DNA of 64,000 nt from Sva-07 sp963717385 (GTDB lineage Bacteria > Actinomycetota > Acidimicrobiia > Acidimicrobiales > Ilumatobacteraceae). The notes below the pieces were generated by a model, which searched no databases, was not told where the DNA came from, and saw only the letters and a list, made by a program, of their open reading frames with translations. Location: NCBI GenBank assembly GCA_963717385.1, contig CAVQWE010000018.1, positions 62,001 to 126,000 on the forward strand. Direction: 5' to 3'. A program made the position numbers and the translations under genes. Each line of letters begins with the position of its first letter. The stretch's first letter is position 1. Below, in pieces: positions 9,096 through 16,921 of this stretch.

Positions 9096-10136
9096 TCAGG
9101 CGGTGGTGACGGGTTCGACGTCGAACTGTTCGACGCGACCGTCGGCGTGTTTCGCGAATCGGCGCGGCGTCGGGCCGTGGTTGGGGTCGTCGGCACCCCA
9201 GGGCCAGCCGCCGAACTGCGTGCGGCGGTAGTCCTCGAACGCCTGCTGGATCTCGGCCTGGGTGTTCATCACGAACGGCCCGTACTGCGCCACCTGCTCG
9301 CCGATGGGGCGGCCCTGCAGCACCATGCATTCGACGCCCTCGTCGCCGGCGACCAGTTCGAGCGGTCGGCTCGGGTCGATCGCCGCGCCGTTTCCGGCAT
9401 CGAGGCGCTCGCCGTCGACGGTGAGCCACGAACCGGCGAACGCGTACAGCAACCGGTGCGACTCGGGTCCGGCGGCCGGCATTGTCCAGCGAGCGCCTGG
9501 ATCGAACCGCAGGTGCCAGATGGCAACGTCGGCTTCGGCCTTGGCAGCCCACGAGTTCGGGGGAGGGCTCGGCGCTTCGGCGTTGTCGAGGGATCCGGCG
9601 ATGACCGTGATGTCGACGAGCGCGTCGCCCTCACCGGAGGGGACCACCACCGTCGGTGTCTCGTGGCTCCACAGCATGGTGAAGTACGGCTCGACCATCT
9701 TGTCGGCGGCCGGCAGGTTGAGCCAGATCTGGAACAGCTCGAGGGGGTTGGGCTCGTCGAACGACAGCAGCGGGAACATCTCGCAGTGCACGATGCCCTT
9801 GCCGGCGGTCATCCACTGGGTGTCGCCGCGCCCGAAGCGGGCGGTGGCACCGAGTGAATCGCTGTGGTCACAGAACCCGGTGCGGACGTAGGTGACCGTT
9901 TCGAACCCGCGGTGGGGGTGCTGGGGGAAGCCGGGCACCGTCGAGCCGTGGTACATGTTCCATCCGTCGACGCCGGCGAAGTCCTGACCGATCTCGCGCC
10001 CGGCGAGCGGAGCGTCGGGCCCGAGCTGTTCGGTGCCTTGCGGGTAGTCGTCGCGATGATGCGCACAGAACAGGAACGGGTCGATCGTCGGCCATTGGGT
10101 GCCGAGGGGGAACGTCTGCAGCAGTGCTCCGGTCAT
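9096..10136 (-). CDS. Pirin family protein
   Basis: A bicupin of 346 aa. The metal-binding motif HPHRGFETVTYV with the later GKGIVHCEM supplies the histidines and glutamate of the N-terminal cupin; a C-terminal cupin follows. Some bacterial pirins have quercetinase activity and others regulate metabolism; which applies here cannot be told. ATG 10136 lies 6 nt after TAGACT on the minus strand, suggesting a leaderless message. It is divergent from the MFS gene with 83 bp between starts. Confidence 0.88.
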   Translation of the reverse strand: MTGALLQTFPLGTQWPTIDPFLFCAHHRDDYPQGTEQLGPDAPLAGREIGQDFAGVDGWNMYHGSTVPGFPQHPHRGFETVTYVRTGFCDHSDSLGATARFGRGDTQWMTAGKGIVHCEMFPLLSFDEPNPLELFQIWLNLPAADKMVEPYFTMLWSHETPTVVVPSGEGDALVDITVIAGSLDNAEAPSPPPNSWAAKAEADVAIWHLRFDPGARWTMPAAGPESHRLLYAFAGSWLTVDGERLDAGNGAAIDPSRPLELVAGDEGVECMVLQGRPIGEQVAQYGPFVMNTQAEIQQAFEDYRRTQFGGWPWGADDPNHGPTPRRFAKHADGRVEQFDVEPVTTA

Positions 10137-10142
10137 GCACCC

Positions 10143-10148
10143 AGTCTA
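10143..10148 (-). promoter_or_regulatory. -10 box TAGACT, leaderless pirin start
   Basis: On the minus strand TAGACT precedes ATG 10136 by 6 nt, with no Shine-Dalgarno. Confidence 0.5.
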
Positions 10149-10207
10149 CCCCGAGTAGTTGCGAGCGCAATTGTTCGCGGGTTGGTTGGGCGGCGCGGGG
10201 GCTTGGA

Positions 10208-10213
10208 TAGGTT
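10208..10213 (+). promoter_or_regulatory. -10 box TAGGTT, leaderless MFS start
   Basis: TAGGTT precedes GTG 10220 by 6 nt, with no Shine-Dalgarno. Confidence 0.5.
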
Positions 10214-10219
10214 TCGCCG

Positions 10220-11464
10220 GTGGCCAACGCTCGTGACGTGTTGCAGTACCCGGCGGTGCGCCGGTACCTGCTGTCGACGGCATTGGCGGCCACCGCGAGA
10301 AATCTGCTCGTGACCGTGCTCTTCAAGCAGACGTTCGACACGTCGGGCAATGCACTCGACATCGGCTTCATCGGCCTTGCCCAGTTCGTTCCGGCTGTGC
10401 TGTTGGTGTTGGTCAGCGGGTGGGTTGCCGACCGGTTCGATCGCCGCCGGGTGAGCGCCTTGTCCCTGCTCGGCCGGGTCGCCTGCGCAGTGGCGTTGGT
10501 CGTCTACAGCCAGATCGACCCCGGCTCGGTGTGGCCGCTGTTCATGATCGCCTTCGCCTTCGGGGCTGCGGATGCGATGCTCGCCCCGTCACGCCGGTCG
10601 ATCGCTCCGCTGCTCGCTCCGCCCGAGATGTTCCCCCAGATCGTTGCGCTGTGGACAGCGACCTTCACGGCTGCATCGATCGTGGGACCGGTGATCGGCG
10701 GATTCCTGTACTCGGTGGGCCCAGCCGAGGCGTACGCGCTTGCAGCAGTCCTCGAGTTCGGCGCCATCATTCCGATCGTCATGATCGTGTATGTCCGCGA
10801 ACCCGAGCGGATCACCGACCGCCCGACACTGCGTGCTGCGATGGAGGGTCTGCGGTTCGTGCGGCGCACACCGGTGGTGCTCGGCACCATCTCACTGGAT
10901 CTGTTCGCCGTGCTCTTCGGTGGGGCGATCGCGTTGATCCCTGTCGTCGCCACCGACCGACTCGGCGTGGGTGACATCGCCTACGGCTGGCTTCGTGCTG
11001 CGCCCGGCATTGGCGCCGCGGTGATGGCGATCTGGCTGGCGACACGGCCGATCACCCGCCGAGTCGGACCGACGCTGTTGTGGGTGGTCTTCATCTTCGG
11101 TCTGGGCACCGTGGTGTTCGGCTTGACGCGCAGCTATGCGGTTGCCTTCGTTGCGCTGGTGGTGATTTCGGCGGCCGACATGGTGTCGATGTTCATCCGC
11201 GGATCGATCGTCCCGCTGGTCACACCCGACGAGCAGCTCGGCCGCGTCAGCGCGGTCGAAGGGGTCTTCATCGGAGCGTCGAACGAACTCGGTGCGTTCG
11301 AGAGTGGTGTGGCGGCGAGGATGTTCGGGGTGCCGTGGGCGATCGCGGGCGGTGGCTTCATCACGATGGCGATCGCTGCGAGTTTTGCCGTGGTCTTCCC
11401 GTCGATCCGCAAGATCGACACGTTCGAGGAACTACGACCGAAATCTCCGCTTCCCGTCACCTGA
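10220..11464 (+). CDS. MFS exporter, EntS-like
   Basis: A 414-aa major facilitator with about twelve hydrophobic segments. The loop 2-3 signature GWVADRFDRRRVSAL is near residue 70, and the overall pattern matches the EntS-like enterobactin-exporter subfamily, whose members export siderophores or drugs. No siderophore genes are adjacent, so the substrate is open. Start at GTG 10220 behind TAGGTT. A GNAT gene follows after 21 bp and has its own candidate -10 box. Confidence 0.82.
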   Translation: MANARDVLQYPAVRRYLLSTALAATARNLLVTVLFKQTFDTSGNALDIGFIGLAQFVPAVLLVLVSGWVADRFDRRRVSALSLLGRVACAVALVVYSQIDPGSVWPLFMIAFAFGAADAMLAPSRRSIAPLLAPPEMFPQIVALWTATFTAASIVGPVIGGFLYSVGPAEAYALAAVLEFGAIIPIVMIVYVREPERITDRPTLRAAMEGLRFVRRTPVVLGTISLDLFAVLFGGAIALIPVVATDRLGVGDIAYGWLRAAPGIGAAVMAIWLATRPITRRVGPTLLWVVFIFGLGTVVFGLTRSYAVAFVALVVISAADMVSMFIRGSIVPLVTPDEQLGRVSAVEGVFIGASNELGAFESGVAARMFGVPWAIAGGGFITMAIAASFAVVFPSIRKIDTFEELRPKSPLPVT

Positions 11465-11472
11465 CCGCCACG

Positions 11473-11478
11473 TACCGT
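11473..11478 (+). promoter_or_regulatory. -10 box TACCGT before GNAT gene
   Basis: TACCGT is 7 nt before ATG 11486; spacing and sequence fit the leaderless pattern seen elsewhere in the window. Confidence 0.4.
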
Positions 11479-11485
11479 CGCGGTG

Positions 11486-12049
11486 ATGGAACTGCGGTGG
11501 CCGAGCAAGAAAGAACTCCCGAGCTATGTCGACGCGCTCGAGCGCGGCTGGTCGCCGAACACCATCGACGCCGGTGCCGGGTTGGTCGAACTCGAGGCGA
11601 TCCGGCGAGACCCGGAAGCGTTTCTTTCGTCCCTCGTCGACCGCGAGGCGACTGGTGCTCCGATTCCGTTGCCAGACGGAACGTACGCGAAACGGTTGCC
11701 TGGTTATCGACGGTGGATGTGGGATGGCGAGTTCTGTGGCTCGATCGGTCTTCGGTGGCAGCCCGGCACCGAGGAGCTTCCGGCGTACGTGCTGGGCCAC
11801 GTCGGCTACAGCGTCGTGCCGTGGAAACGTCGGCTCGGCTACGCCACGTCGGCCGTGCGGGCGGTCCTTGCCGATGCCGAAGCGGAGGGTCTGCGCTGGA
11901 TCGAGATCACCACCGATCTCGACAACGTCGGCTCTCAGGGGGTGATCGAGGGTGCCGGCGGCACGCTCGTCGAGCGGTTCACCTACCCGACGGCCTACGG
12001 CAAGGGCGATGGCCTGCGCTATCGCCTCGGTGTGACGATTGGTGTCTGA
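11486..12049 (+). CDS. GNAT family N-acetyltransferase
   Basis: A 187-aa acetyl-CoA-dependent acyltransferase. The C-terminal half contains the acetyl-CoA loop region HVGYSVVPWKRRLGYATSAV followed by ITTDLDNVGSQGVIEGAGG, typical of GNAT motifs A and B. The N-terminal half (PSYVDALERGWSPN) is seen in a subfamily of predicted acetyltransferases. Substrate unknown. The stop codon lies in the loop of a strong palindrome shared with convergent trmB. Confidence 0.8.
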   Translation: MELRWPSKKELPSYVDALERGWSPNTIDAGAGLVELEAIRRDPEAFLSSLVDREATGAPIPLPDGTYAKRLPGYRRWMWDGEFCGSIGLRWQPGTEELPAYVLGHVGYSVVPWKRRLGYATSAVRAVLADAEAEGLRWIEITTDLDNVGSQGVIEGAGGTLVERFTYPTAYGKGDGLRYRLGVTIGV

Positions 12050-12062
12050 CGCCAATCGTCAC
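12032..12062. terminator. Bidirectional hairpin between GNAT gene and trmB
   Basis: GTGACGATTGGTG pairs with CGCCAATCGTCAC around a TCTGA loop (one G-T pair). The GNAT stop TGA (12047-12049) is in the loop and the trmB stop (12059-12061) is in the right arm. The 11-bp arm GTGACGATTGG recurs at 37312-37322. Confidence 0.75.
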
Positions 12063-12745
12063 GTGCGGGTGTAGATGAGGTCGGTGGGGGAGCGGCCGGC
12101 GTCGAGGCCGCGCTGTTCGAAGCGGGTCAGGGGTCGCCAGTCGGGGCGTTCGACGACACCTCCAGCGAGGCGCGGTTCGGCGTCGCACACCTGTTGCATC
12201 GCCTCGGCGTAGTCGGCGATGTCGGTGGCGAGGTGCAGTTGGCCGCCAACGCGCAGCCGGTCGCACAGCACGGCCACGACGTCGCCGCCGATCAGGCGTC
12301 GGTGGAAATTTCGACGTTTCGTCCATGGGTCGGGGAAGTAGATCCTGATGACGGCGAGCGACTCCGGTGCCACGCGGTCGAGGAAGGGCAGTAGGTCACC
12401 GTGGACCACTCGAATCTGGTGCAGGCCCTGGTGTTCGATGGCGTCGAGCACCGTCACCACGCCAGGGGTGTGCACCTCGACGCCGATCACATCGAGGCCG
12501 GGCTGTGCTGCTGCCATCTCGATCGTCGACTCGCCGTGGCCGAAACCGACATCGAGGACAACGTCGCTCTCACGGTTGAAGACCTCTGCCCAGTCGAGCA
12601 CCGGCCCCTCGAGATCGAGGCTCCACCGCTGGATCCACTCGTCGAACTCGGCTTGACGCTTCGGCGACAGCGAGCGGCGCCGAACCTTGAAGGAAGCTGC
12701 CGGCCGCCGAACCGACCGAGCACTCTCACCACCCGTCACGACCAC
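12059..12745 (-). CDS. trmB: tRNA (guanine-N7-)-methyltransferase
   Basis: TrmB methylates G46 in the variable loop of tRNA. LDVGFGHGESTIEMA is the SAM-binding motif, and IYFPDPWTKRRNFHRRLI is the family's hallmark tRNA-binding/catalytic segment. About 228 aa from GTG 12745, a normal length. The frame stays open to 12943, but that extension is Arg/Pro-rich and would overlap the divergent azlC start. A TAGCGT box lies 8 nt upstream of GTG 12745; GTG 12739 is the alternative. Confidence 0.9.
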   Translation of the reverse strand: MVVTGGESARSVRRPAASFKVRRRSLSPKRQAEFDEWIQRWSLDLEGPVLDWAEVFNRESDVVLDVGFGHGESTIEMAAAQPGLDVIGVEVHTPGVVTVLDAIEHQGLHQIRVVHGDLLPFLDRVAPESLAVIRIYFPDPWTKRRNFHRRLIGGDVVAVLCDRLRVGGQLHLATDIADYAEAMQQVCDAEPRLAGGVVERPDWRPLTRFEQRGLDAGRSPTDLIYTRT

Positions 12746-12753
12746 GTCATCCG

Positions 12754-12759
12754 ACGCTA
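12754..12759 (-). promoter_or_regulatory. -10 box TAGCGT before trmB
   Basis: Minus-strand TAGCGT precedes GTG 12745 by 8 nt. The spacing is slightly longer than the usual 6-7 here. Confidence 0.35.
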
Positions 12760-12792
12760 CCGGCGCCAGACTGCGGCCGATGGGTGAGGGCG

Positions 12793-13518
12793 ATGAGTGA
12801 GGTCGATGACGCCGCTCGCCGGCGGGCGATCCACCGTCAGGCGGCGTCGATCGTGGCAGCGGTGGCACCGTTCGGCATCGTCTTCGGCGCGTCCGCCGCC
12901 ACCGCCGGGCTCTCGCTGCTGCAGGCGATCGGATTCTCGGCACTCGTGTTCGGTGGCAGCAGCCAGTTCGCTGCCGTCGAGATCCTCGGCGATGGCGGCT
13001 CGGTTGCCTCAGCGGCGATCGCTGGCCTCCTCCTCAACGTCCGCTCGCTCGCCTTCGGGGTGATCATGGCCCCCGCACTGTTCGGCAGTTGGTGGCAGCG
13101 GGCCGCAATGTCGCAACTGATGATCGACGAGTCGACAGCCGTTGGGTCGGCCCAGGTCGAGCGACGATGGCGACGTTACGGCTATCTCGTGGCGGGCCTT
13201 GGCGTTTTCGTCGTGTGGAATCTCACGACGATCCTCGGCCACATCGCCTTCGCCGATGCTGGCGAGCTGATCACCGACCTCGGCCTCGACGCCGCCGGTC
13301 CGGCCGCATTCCTCGCGTTGCTCTGGCCTCGCCTGTCGTCGACCCCGCAGCGGCGCACGGCGATTGCGGGCGCCGCCATCGCACTGGCCCTCATCCCGTT
13401 CGCACCGCCGGGAGTACCGATCCTCGCAGCGATGCTCGGCGTCGCAGTCGCCCGGGTGGGGACGTCGGACGAGCCCGGTGAGGCAGTGCAGATCGACGAG
13501 CCAGGGACCGCCCCGTGA
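12793..13518 (+). CDS. azlC: AzlC family branched-chain amino acid exporter subunit
   Basis: The large subunit of a two-component exporter for branched-chain amino acids or their analogues (AzlCD/BrnFE type), 241 aa. FGIVFGASAATAGLSLLQAI and FGGSSQFAAVEIL are family-typical, with about seven hydrophobic helices. GTG 12784 is an alternative start 9 nt upstream. The TGA stop overlaps the probable GTG start of azlD. Confidence 0.87.
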   Translation: MSEVDDAARRRAIHRQAASIVAAVAPFGIVFGASAATAGLSLLQAIGFSALVFGGSSQFAAVEILGDGGSVASAAIAGLLLNVRSLAFGVIMAPALFGSWWQRAAMSQLMIDESTAVGSAQVERRWRRYGYLVAGLGVFVVWNLTTILGHIAFADAGELITDLGLDAAGPAAFLALLWPRLSSTPQRRTAIAGAAIALALIPFAPPGVPILAAMLGVAVARVGTSDEPGEAVQIDEPGTAP

Positions 13519-13818
13519 GCGACTGCGACGGTGGTGTTGATCGTGATGACCGTCGGAACGTTTGCGCTCAAGTCGGCCGGCCCGCTCGTGCTCGGCGACC
13601 GCTCGTTGCCAGTTCGTCTGCAACAGGTGGTCGATCTGCTTCCGGCAGCGTTGCTCGCTGCGCTGACGATCGTGTCGACAGTTGGTGACGGTCGGGCCAT
13701 CGTGATCGACGCTCGGTTGGTCGGTGTGATCGTCGCCGGTTTCGCTCTGTGGCGGACGGCTGCCCTTCGTGGTGGTCAGTCGTCGCTTCCGCCGCTGCAA
13801 CTGCGCTCACGCGCTTGA
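13515..13818 (+). CDS. azlD: AzlD family exporter subunit (frame interrupted at the start)
   Basis: A small membrane partner of AzlC, about 100 aa with three to four helices (VVLIVMTVGTFALKSAGPLV). As written the open frame starts at GTG 13531. The upstream text, however, contains GTGAGCGACTG overlapping the azlC stop; dropping one base near 13526 would give the family's usual start VSDWTVVLIV and a 4-nt overlap with azlC. I therefore set the start at 13515 and treat the extra base as a probable error. Confidence 0.75.
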
Positions 13819-13840
13819 TCCTCTGACCGCTCGCGAGCAC

Positions 13841-13846
13841 TACAGT
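13841..13846 (+). promoter_or_regulatory. -10 box TACAGT before PH-SHOCT gene
   Basis: TACAGT is 7 nt before ATG 13854, with no Shine-Dalgarno. Confidence 0.4.
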
Positions 13847-13853
13847 TCTCGCC

Positions 13854-14528
13854 ATGCTCGGAGCCGAGATCGACCTGATGCCCAACGAGAAGATGATCCT
13901 TGCGTCGAACCCGCACTGGTTCTATTTCTGGAAACAGGTCGCTGCCGGAGCAGGTGTGATCGGCTTGTTGCTGTTGCTCGGGCTCGTCGACGCCTCCTGG
14001 CTCAACTCCGTCATCTGGTGGCTGGTGATCGGTGCCGTGATCGTGCTGCTGCTCAACGTCGTCTATCAGTTCGTGCAGTGGAAGACGACGCGTTTCGCGG
14101 TGACCGATCAGCGAGTTGCGTACCAGAGCGGCATCTTCCGCCGTCGAGGGGTCTCGATTCCGTTGAACCGGATCAACAACGTGAACTTCAACCAGTCGGC
14201 GATCGCTCGTGCGTTGAACAACGGTGTGGTGACGATCGAGTCGGCCGGGGAGACCGGAGACTCGGTGTTCGAGAACATCCCCGACCCCGAGCACGTGCGC
14301 ACGCTGATCTTCGCGCAGGTCGAAGCCGACGAGCAGGCCGATTCCGATCGCGATGCAGCGGCGCTCGCAAAGGCGATGCGTGACCAGCTTCCCCCGGCGG
14401 CGAGCGGTGTGCCGGCGCCCCCGTCAGCTCACGATCGTTTGGCAGCACTCGAGGACATGAAGACGAATGGCCTGGTCAGCGATGCCGAGTACGCCGCCAA
14501 GCGCCAGCAGATCCTCGACGAACTCTGA
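13854..14528 (+). CDS. Membrane protein with bacterial PH domain and C-terminal SHOCT motif
   Basis: A 224-aa protein. Two hydrophobic segments at about residues 28-72 are followed by a YdbS-like PH domain (TTRFAVTDQRVAYQSGIFRR, IPLNRINNVNF). The tail DRLAALEDMKTNGLVSDAEY is a SHOCT motif, a short C-terminal module of unknown role that often ends bacterial membrane proteins. Function unknown; the PH domain suggests a role at the membrane. Its 3' end overlaps the convergent aminotransferase frame by 53 bp. Confidence 0.8.
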   Translation: MLGAEIDLMPNEKMILASNPHWFYFWKQVAAGAGVIGLLLLLGLVDASWLNSVIWWLVIGAVIVLLLNVVYQFVQWKTTRFAVTDQRVAYQSGIFRRRGVSIPLNRINNVNFNQSAIARALNNGVVTIESAGETGDSVFENIPDPEHVRTLIFAQVEADEQADSDRDAAALAKAMRDQLPPAASGVPAPPSAHDRLAALEDMKTNGLVSDAEYAAKRQQILDEL

Positions 14529-15858
14529 TTGCACCAGGGGTCAGACCCGTCGGTGTGACCGTCGCTGTCCACCGATCGACGAATGCGACGAAGTCGTCGA
14601 TGTCGTCGTCGGTGATCTCGATCGACAGTGCGATGAATCCTCTCCGGGCGATGTAGAAGCCGGCGTCGAGAGCGTCGAAGAAGAGCAGTTCCTTCCATCG
14701 GTCGTCGCTGGCGTGCAGATCGTCAACCGATGTCACCGGCCCGGCGGTGCCGTGGATGTTCATCAGCGAACCTCGACCCGTCACGCACATCGGCACGGCG
14801 TGTCGAGCGAACGTGGCGTTCAGCTCGGATCGGAGCCGTTCGCCGCGAGAATTCGTGTTTGCCAACACCTCGGGTGTGAGCACCTCGGTGAGCGAGGCGA
14901 CGCCCGCTGCCATCGACACGACGTTGTTGTTGAAGGTGCCGGCGTGCCCGAGGTGTCCACCGGCGCTGGCGTCGAACGCTGCCATCAGGTCGCGCCGGCC
15001 ACCGAAGGCGCCGAATGTGAATCCACCGGCCAGGTACTTGCCGAGCGTGGTGAGGTCTGGAGCAATGCCGAGCAGTTCCTGCGCACCGCCGGGAGCCAGA
15101 CGCGAGGTCATCACCTCGTCGAAGATCAACAAGGCTCCGGTTCGATCGCAGTGATGTCGCAGCCCGGCCAGGAACGCAGGGTCGCCTGGGATGCAACCGG
15201 CCGAGCCCTGCAATGGTTCGACGAGGACCGCGGCAATCGACTCGCCGTGTTCGGCGAAGACCTCGGTCACTGCTTCGAGGTCGTTGTACGTCGACACGAT
15301 CCAGTCGTGAGGAACGTTCACCTCTCGTGCGCCGCCGAACGTGATCACCCCGCCGTGGTAGCCCCCGTCGAAGACCAGCACCTTGGTTCGCCCTGTGTGG
15401 TTGGTGGAGAGTGCGAGTGCCATCAGGTTGGCCTCGGTGCCCGAGTTGGTGAATCGCAACTGTTCGATCGATGGGAACCGCCCGGCGATCAGCTCGGCGA
15501 GGCGCACCTCGTTGGGATGCACGGCACCGAGCGCCCAGCCTCCGTCGATCGCTGAGTGCGCAGCGGCTCGAACCGGTTCGGGGGAGTGGCCGAGCAGCCC
15601 AGCGGTGTAGTTGCCGAGCAGGTCGACGTAGCGATGCTCGTCGACGTCGACGAGGTGCTGGGCGTCTGCGGACGCGACCCGGAACGGAAAAGGATCGAAG
15701 TGCAACACCGACCGCGTGTTGCCACCGGGGAGGACATCGTTGGCGCGAGCGGCCCACGATTCACTTGTCGGGTTCGCGTCGGTGTAGCGCTGACGAGCCG
15801 CGCCCAGCGCAGCGTCGAGCCATTCGGAGGTGCACGAAGCGAGCGTTGTCATGGCCAC
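14476..15858 (-). CDS. Class III aminotransferase, glutamate-1-semialdehyde aminomutase-like
   Basis: A 460-aa PLP enzyme. NSGTEANLMALAL, IFDEVMTSRLAPGG and LGKYLAGGFTFGAFGG (Schiff-base lysine) are diagnostic. HemL itself is normally near 430 aa and sits in heme operons; the context here (TauD dioxygenase and amidohydrolase) points to a catabolic paralogue acting on an amino acid or amine. It starts 1 bp after the TauD stop. The C-terminal ~20 residues (Arg-rich) are read through a hairpin into the convergent gene and are probably not native; a TGA one frame off lies in that hairpin. Confidence 0.85.
   Translation of the reverse strand: MAMTTLASCTSEWLDAALGAARQRYTDANPTSESWAARANDVLPGGNTRSVLHFDPFPFRVASADAQHLVDVDEHRYVDLLGNYTAGLLGHSPEPVRAAAHSAIDGGWALGAVHPNEVRLAELIAGRFPSIEQLRFTNSGTEANLMALALSTNHTGRTKVLVFDGGYHGGVITFGGAREVNVPHDWIVSTYNDLEAVTEVFAEHGESIAAVLVEPLQGSAGCIPGDPAFLAGLRHHCDRTGALLIFDEVMTSRLAPGGAQELLGIAPDLTTLGKYLAGGFTFGAFGGRRDLMAAFDASAGGHLGHAGTFNNNVVSMAAGVASLTEVLTPEVLANTNSRGERLRSELNATFARHAVPMCVTGRGSLMNIHGTAGPVTSVDDLHASDDRWKELLFFDALDAGFYIARRGFIALSIEITDDDIDDFVAFVDRWTATVTPTGLTPGAIRVRRGSAGAWRRTRHR
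14532..14555. terminator. Imperfect hairpin between PH-SHOCT and aminotransferase genes
   Basis: GGGT-CAG-ACCC (38-48 of 14500) with an outer CACC/GGTG pair. The 15-nt string CCAGGGGTCAGACCC is also found, inverted, in the hairpin at 50977-51015. Confidence 0.5.
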
Positions 15859-15859
15859 A

Positions 15860-16920
15860 TCAGGCCTTGGTGCGCTTGGTTCCCCAGTGGCCCATGGCGC
15901 CGACGCGCTGGAAGCGTTCGGGGCGATCGTCGGGGCCGAGGATGTCGGTGGCCAACCACAGTCGCTTCAACCAACGCACCCGGCCCGATTCGACATCGTC
16001 GACGTAGCGGCGACGACCGTGGAGCACGTGGTAGTTGTTGACGAACTGGATGTCGCCCGGACGCAAGGCCATCTCGACCTGGTTGTCGGCGTCGTTGATC
16101 AGGGCGTCGTAGGCGTCCATCGCCTCGATCTGGATGTCGGTGAGGCGAGGCGCGCTGTCGTGACGTTGCGATGCCTGGATGAACGGACGGATGTACCGAA
16201 CGAACAACCGGTCGCCGGTCGGACCGTTGTGGCGGCTGAACGCCGGTACGGAATAGAACGGTTGGCCGCCGTCGCGCTGTTCGCCACGGAAGTCGTAGGG
16301 CAATGGTTCGTACAGCACCGCAGCAAGGTCGGGCCGTGTGCGCACCAGCGCGTTGTAGGCGCCGACGGCATTCGCGACCAGGCTCTCGCCGCCTTGACAC
16401 CGTTGTCGATGCACATCAGCCCGACGAGGTCGGAGCCGTCGCTGTGGAACCCGAGCGGGTGTCCACCGATCTCGTTGCCTCGCGCCGTCGGATCGTCGGG
16501 GGCTTTGCCCTGATCTCTCACGTCGCCGAGCAGATGGCCCTTGGCGTTCTGCGGCCAGGGCTCGCCCAGGTGCATCCCGATACCCCAGTACATCCACGAC
16601 GCGTCGTCGGCGCCGAGCCGGTCGACGTCGAGTGCAGCGATTCGGGCGAACCCACGGCCGTTCACCAACTCGGTGGCCACCTCGGCCAGCAGCGGTGCCA
16701 ACGTCGGCAACGGGAAGTCGGCTGCGGTGACGTCGAGCACCTCGTCGGTGACCGATCGGGCGTGGGCGAGAGCGGCATCGAGTTCCGCATGGTGATCGTC
16801 GGAGAGCAGCAGCGTCCAGTCGTCGGTGTTGCCGATGTCGCTGGCGCGCCAGTTGGCGTGGGTCTCCAACTCGACGACGTCATTCGATGTCTCGGTGCTC
16901 GGTGTTGCTGTGCTCGTCAT
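15860..16920 (-). CDS. TauD/TfdA-like Fe(II)/2-oxoglutarate dioxygenase (frame interrupted)
   Basis: Two minus-strand frames join into one 353-aa protein if one base is restored near 16393: CIDNGVK runs into GGESLVANAVGAYN. The first part carries GFHSDGSD (HxD of the iron site) and the second NNYHVLHGRRRYVDD with the distal histidine. Such enzymes hydroxylate or cleave substrates using 2-oxoglutarate; the family includes taurine and gamma-butyrobetaine hydroxylases. It sits between an amidohydrolase (1 bp upstream) and an aminotransferase (1 bp downstream), so all three likely serve one pathway for a nitrogen compound. Confidence 0.8.
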
Positions 16921-16921
16921 G

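Noticed and set aside
14476..15858. Assignment as hemL
   Set aside because: Class III aminotransferase motifs fit, but the gene is in a catabolic operon without other heme genes, and a second similar gene is at 49587; the specific name is not supported.
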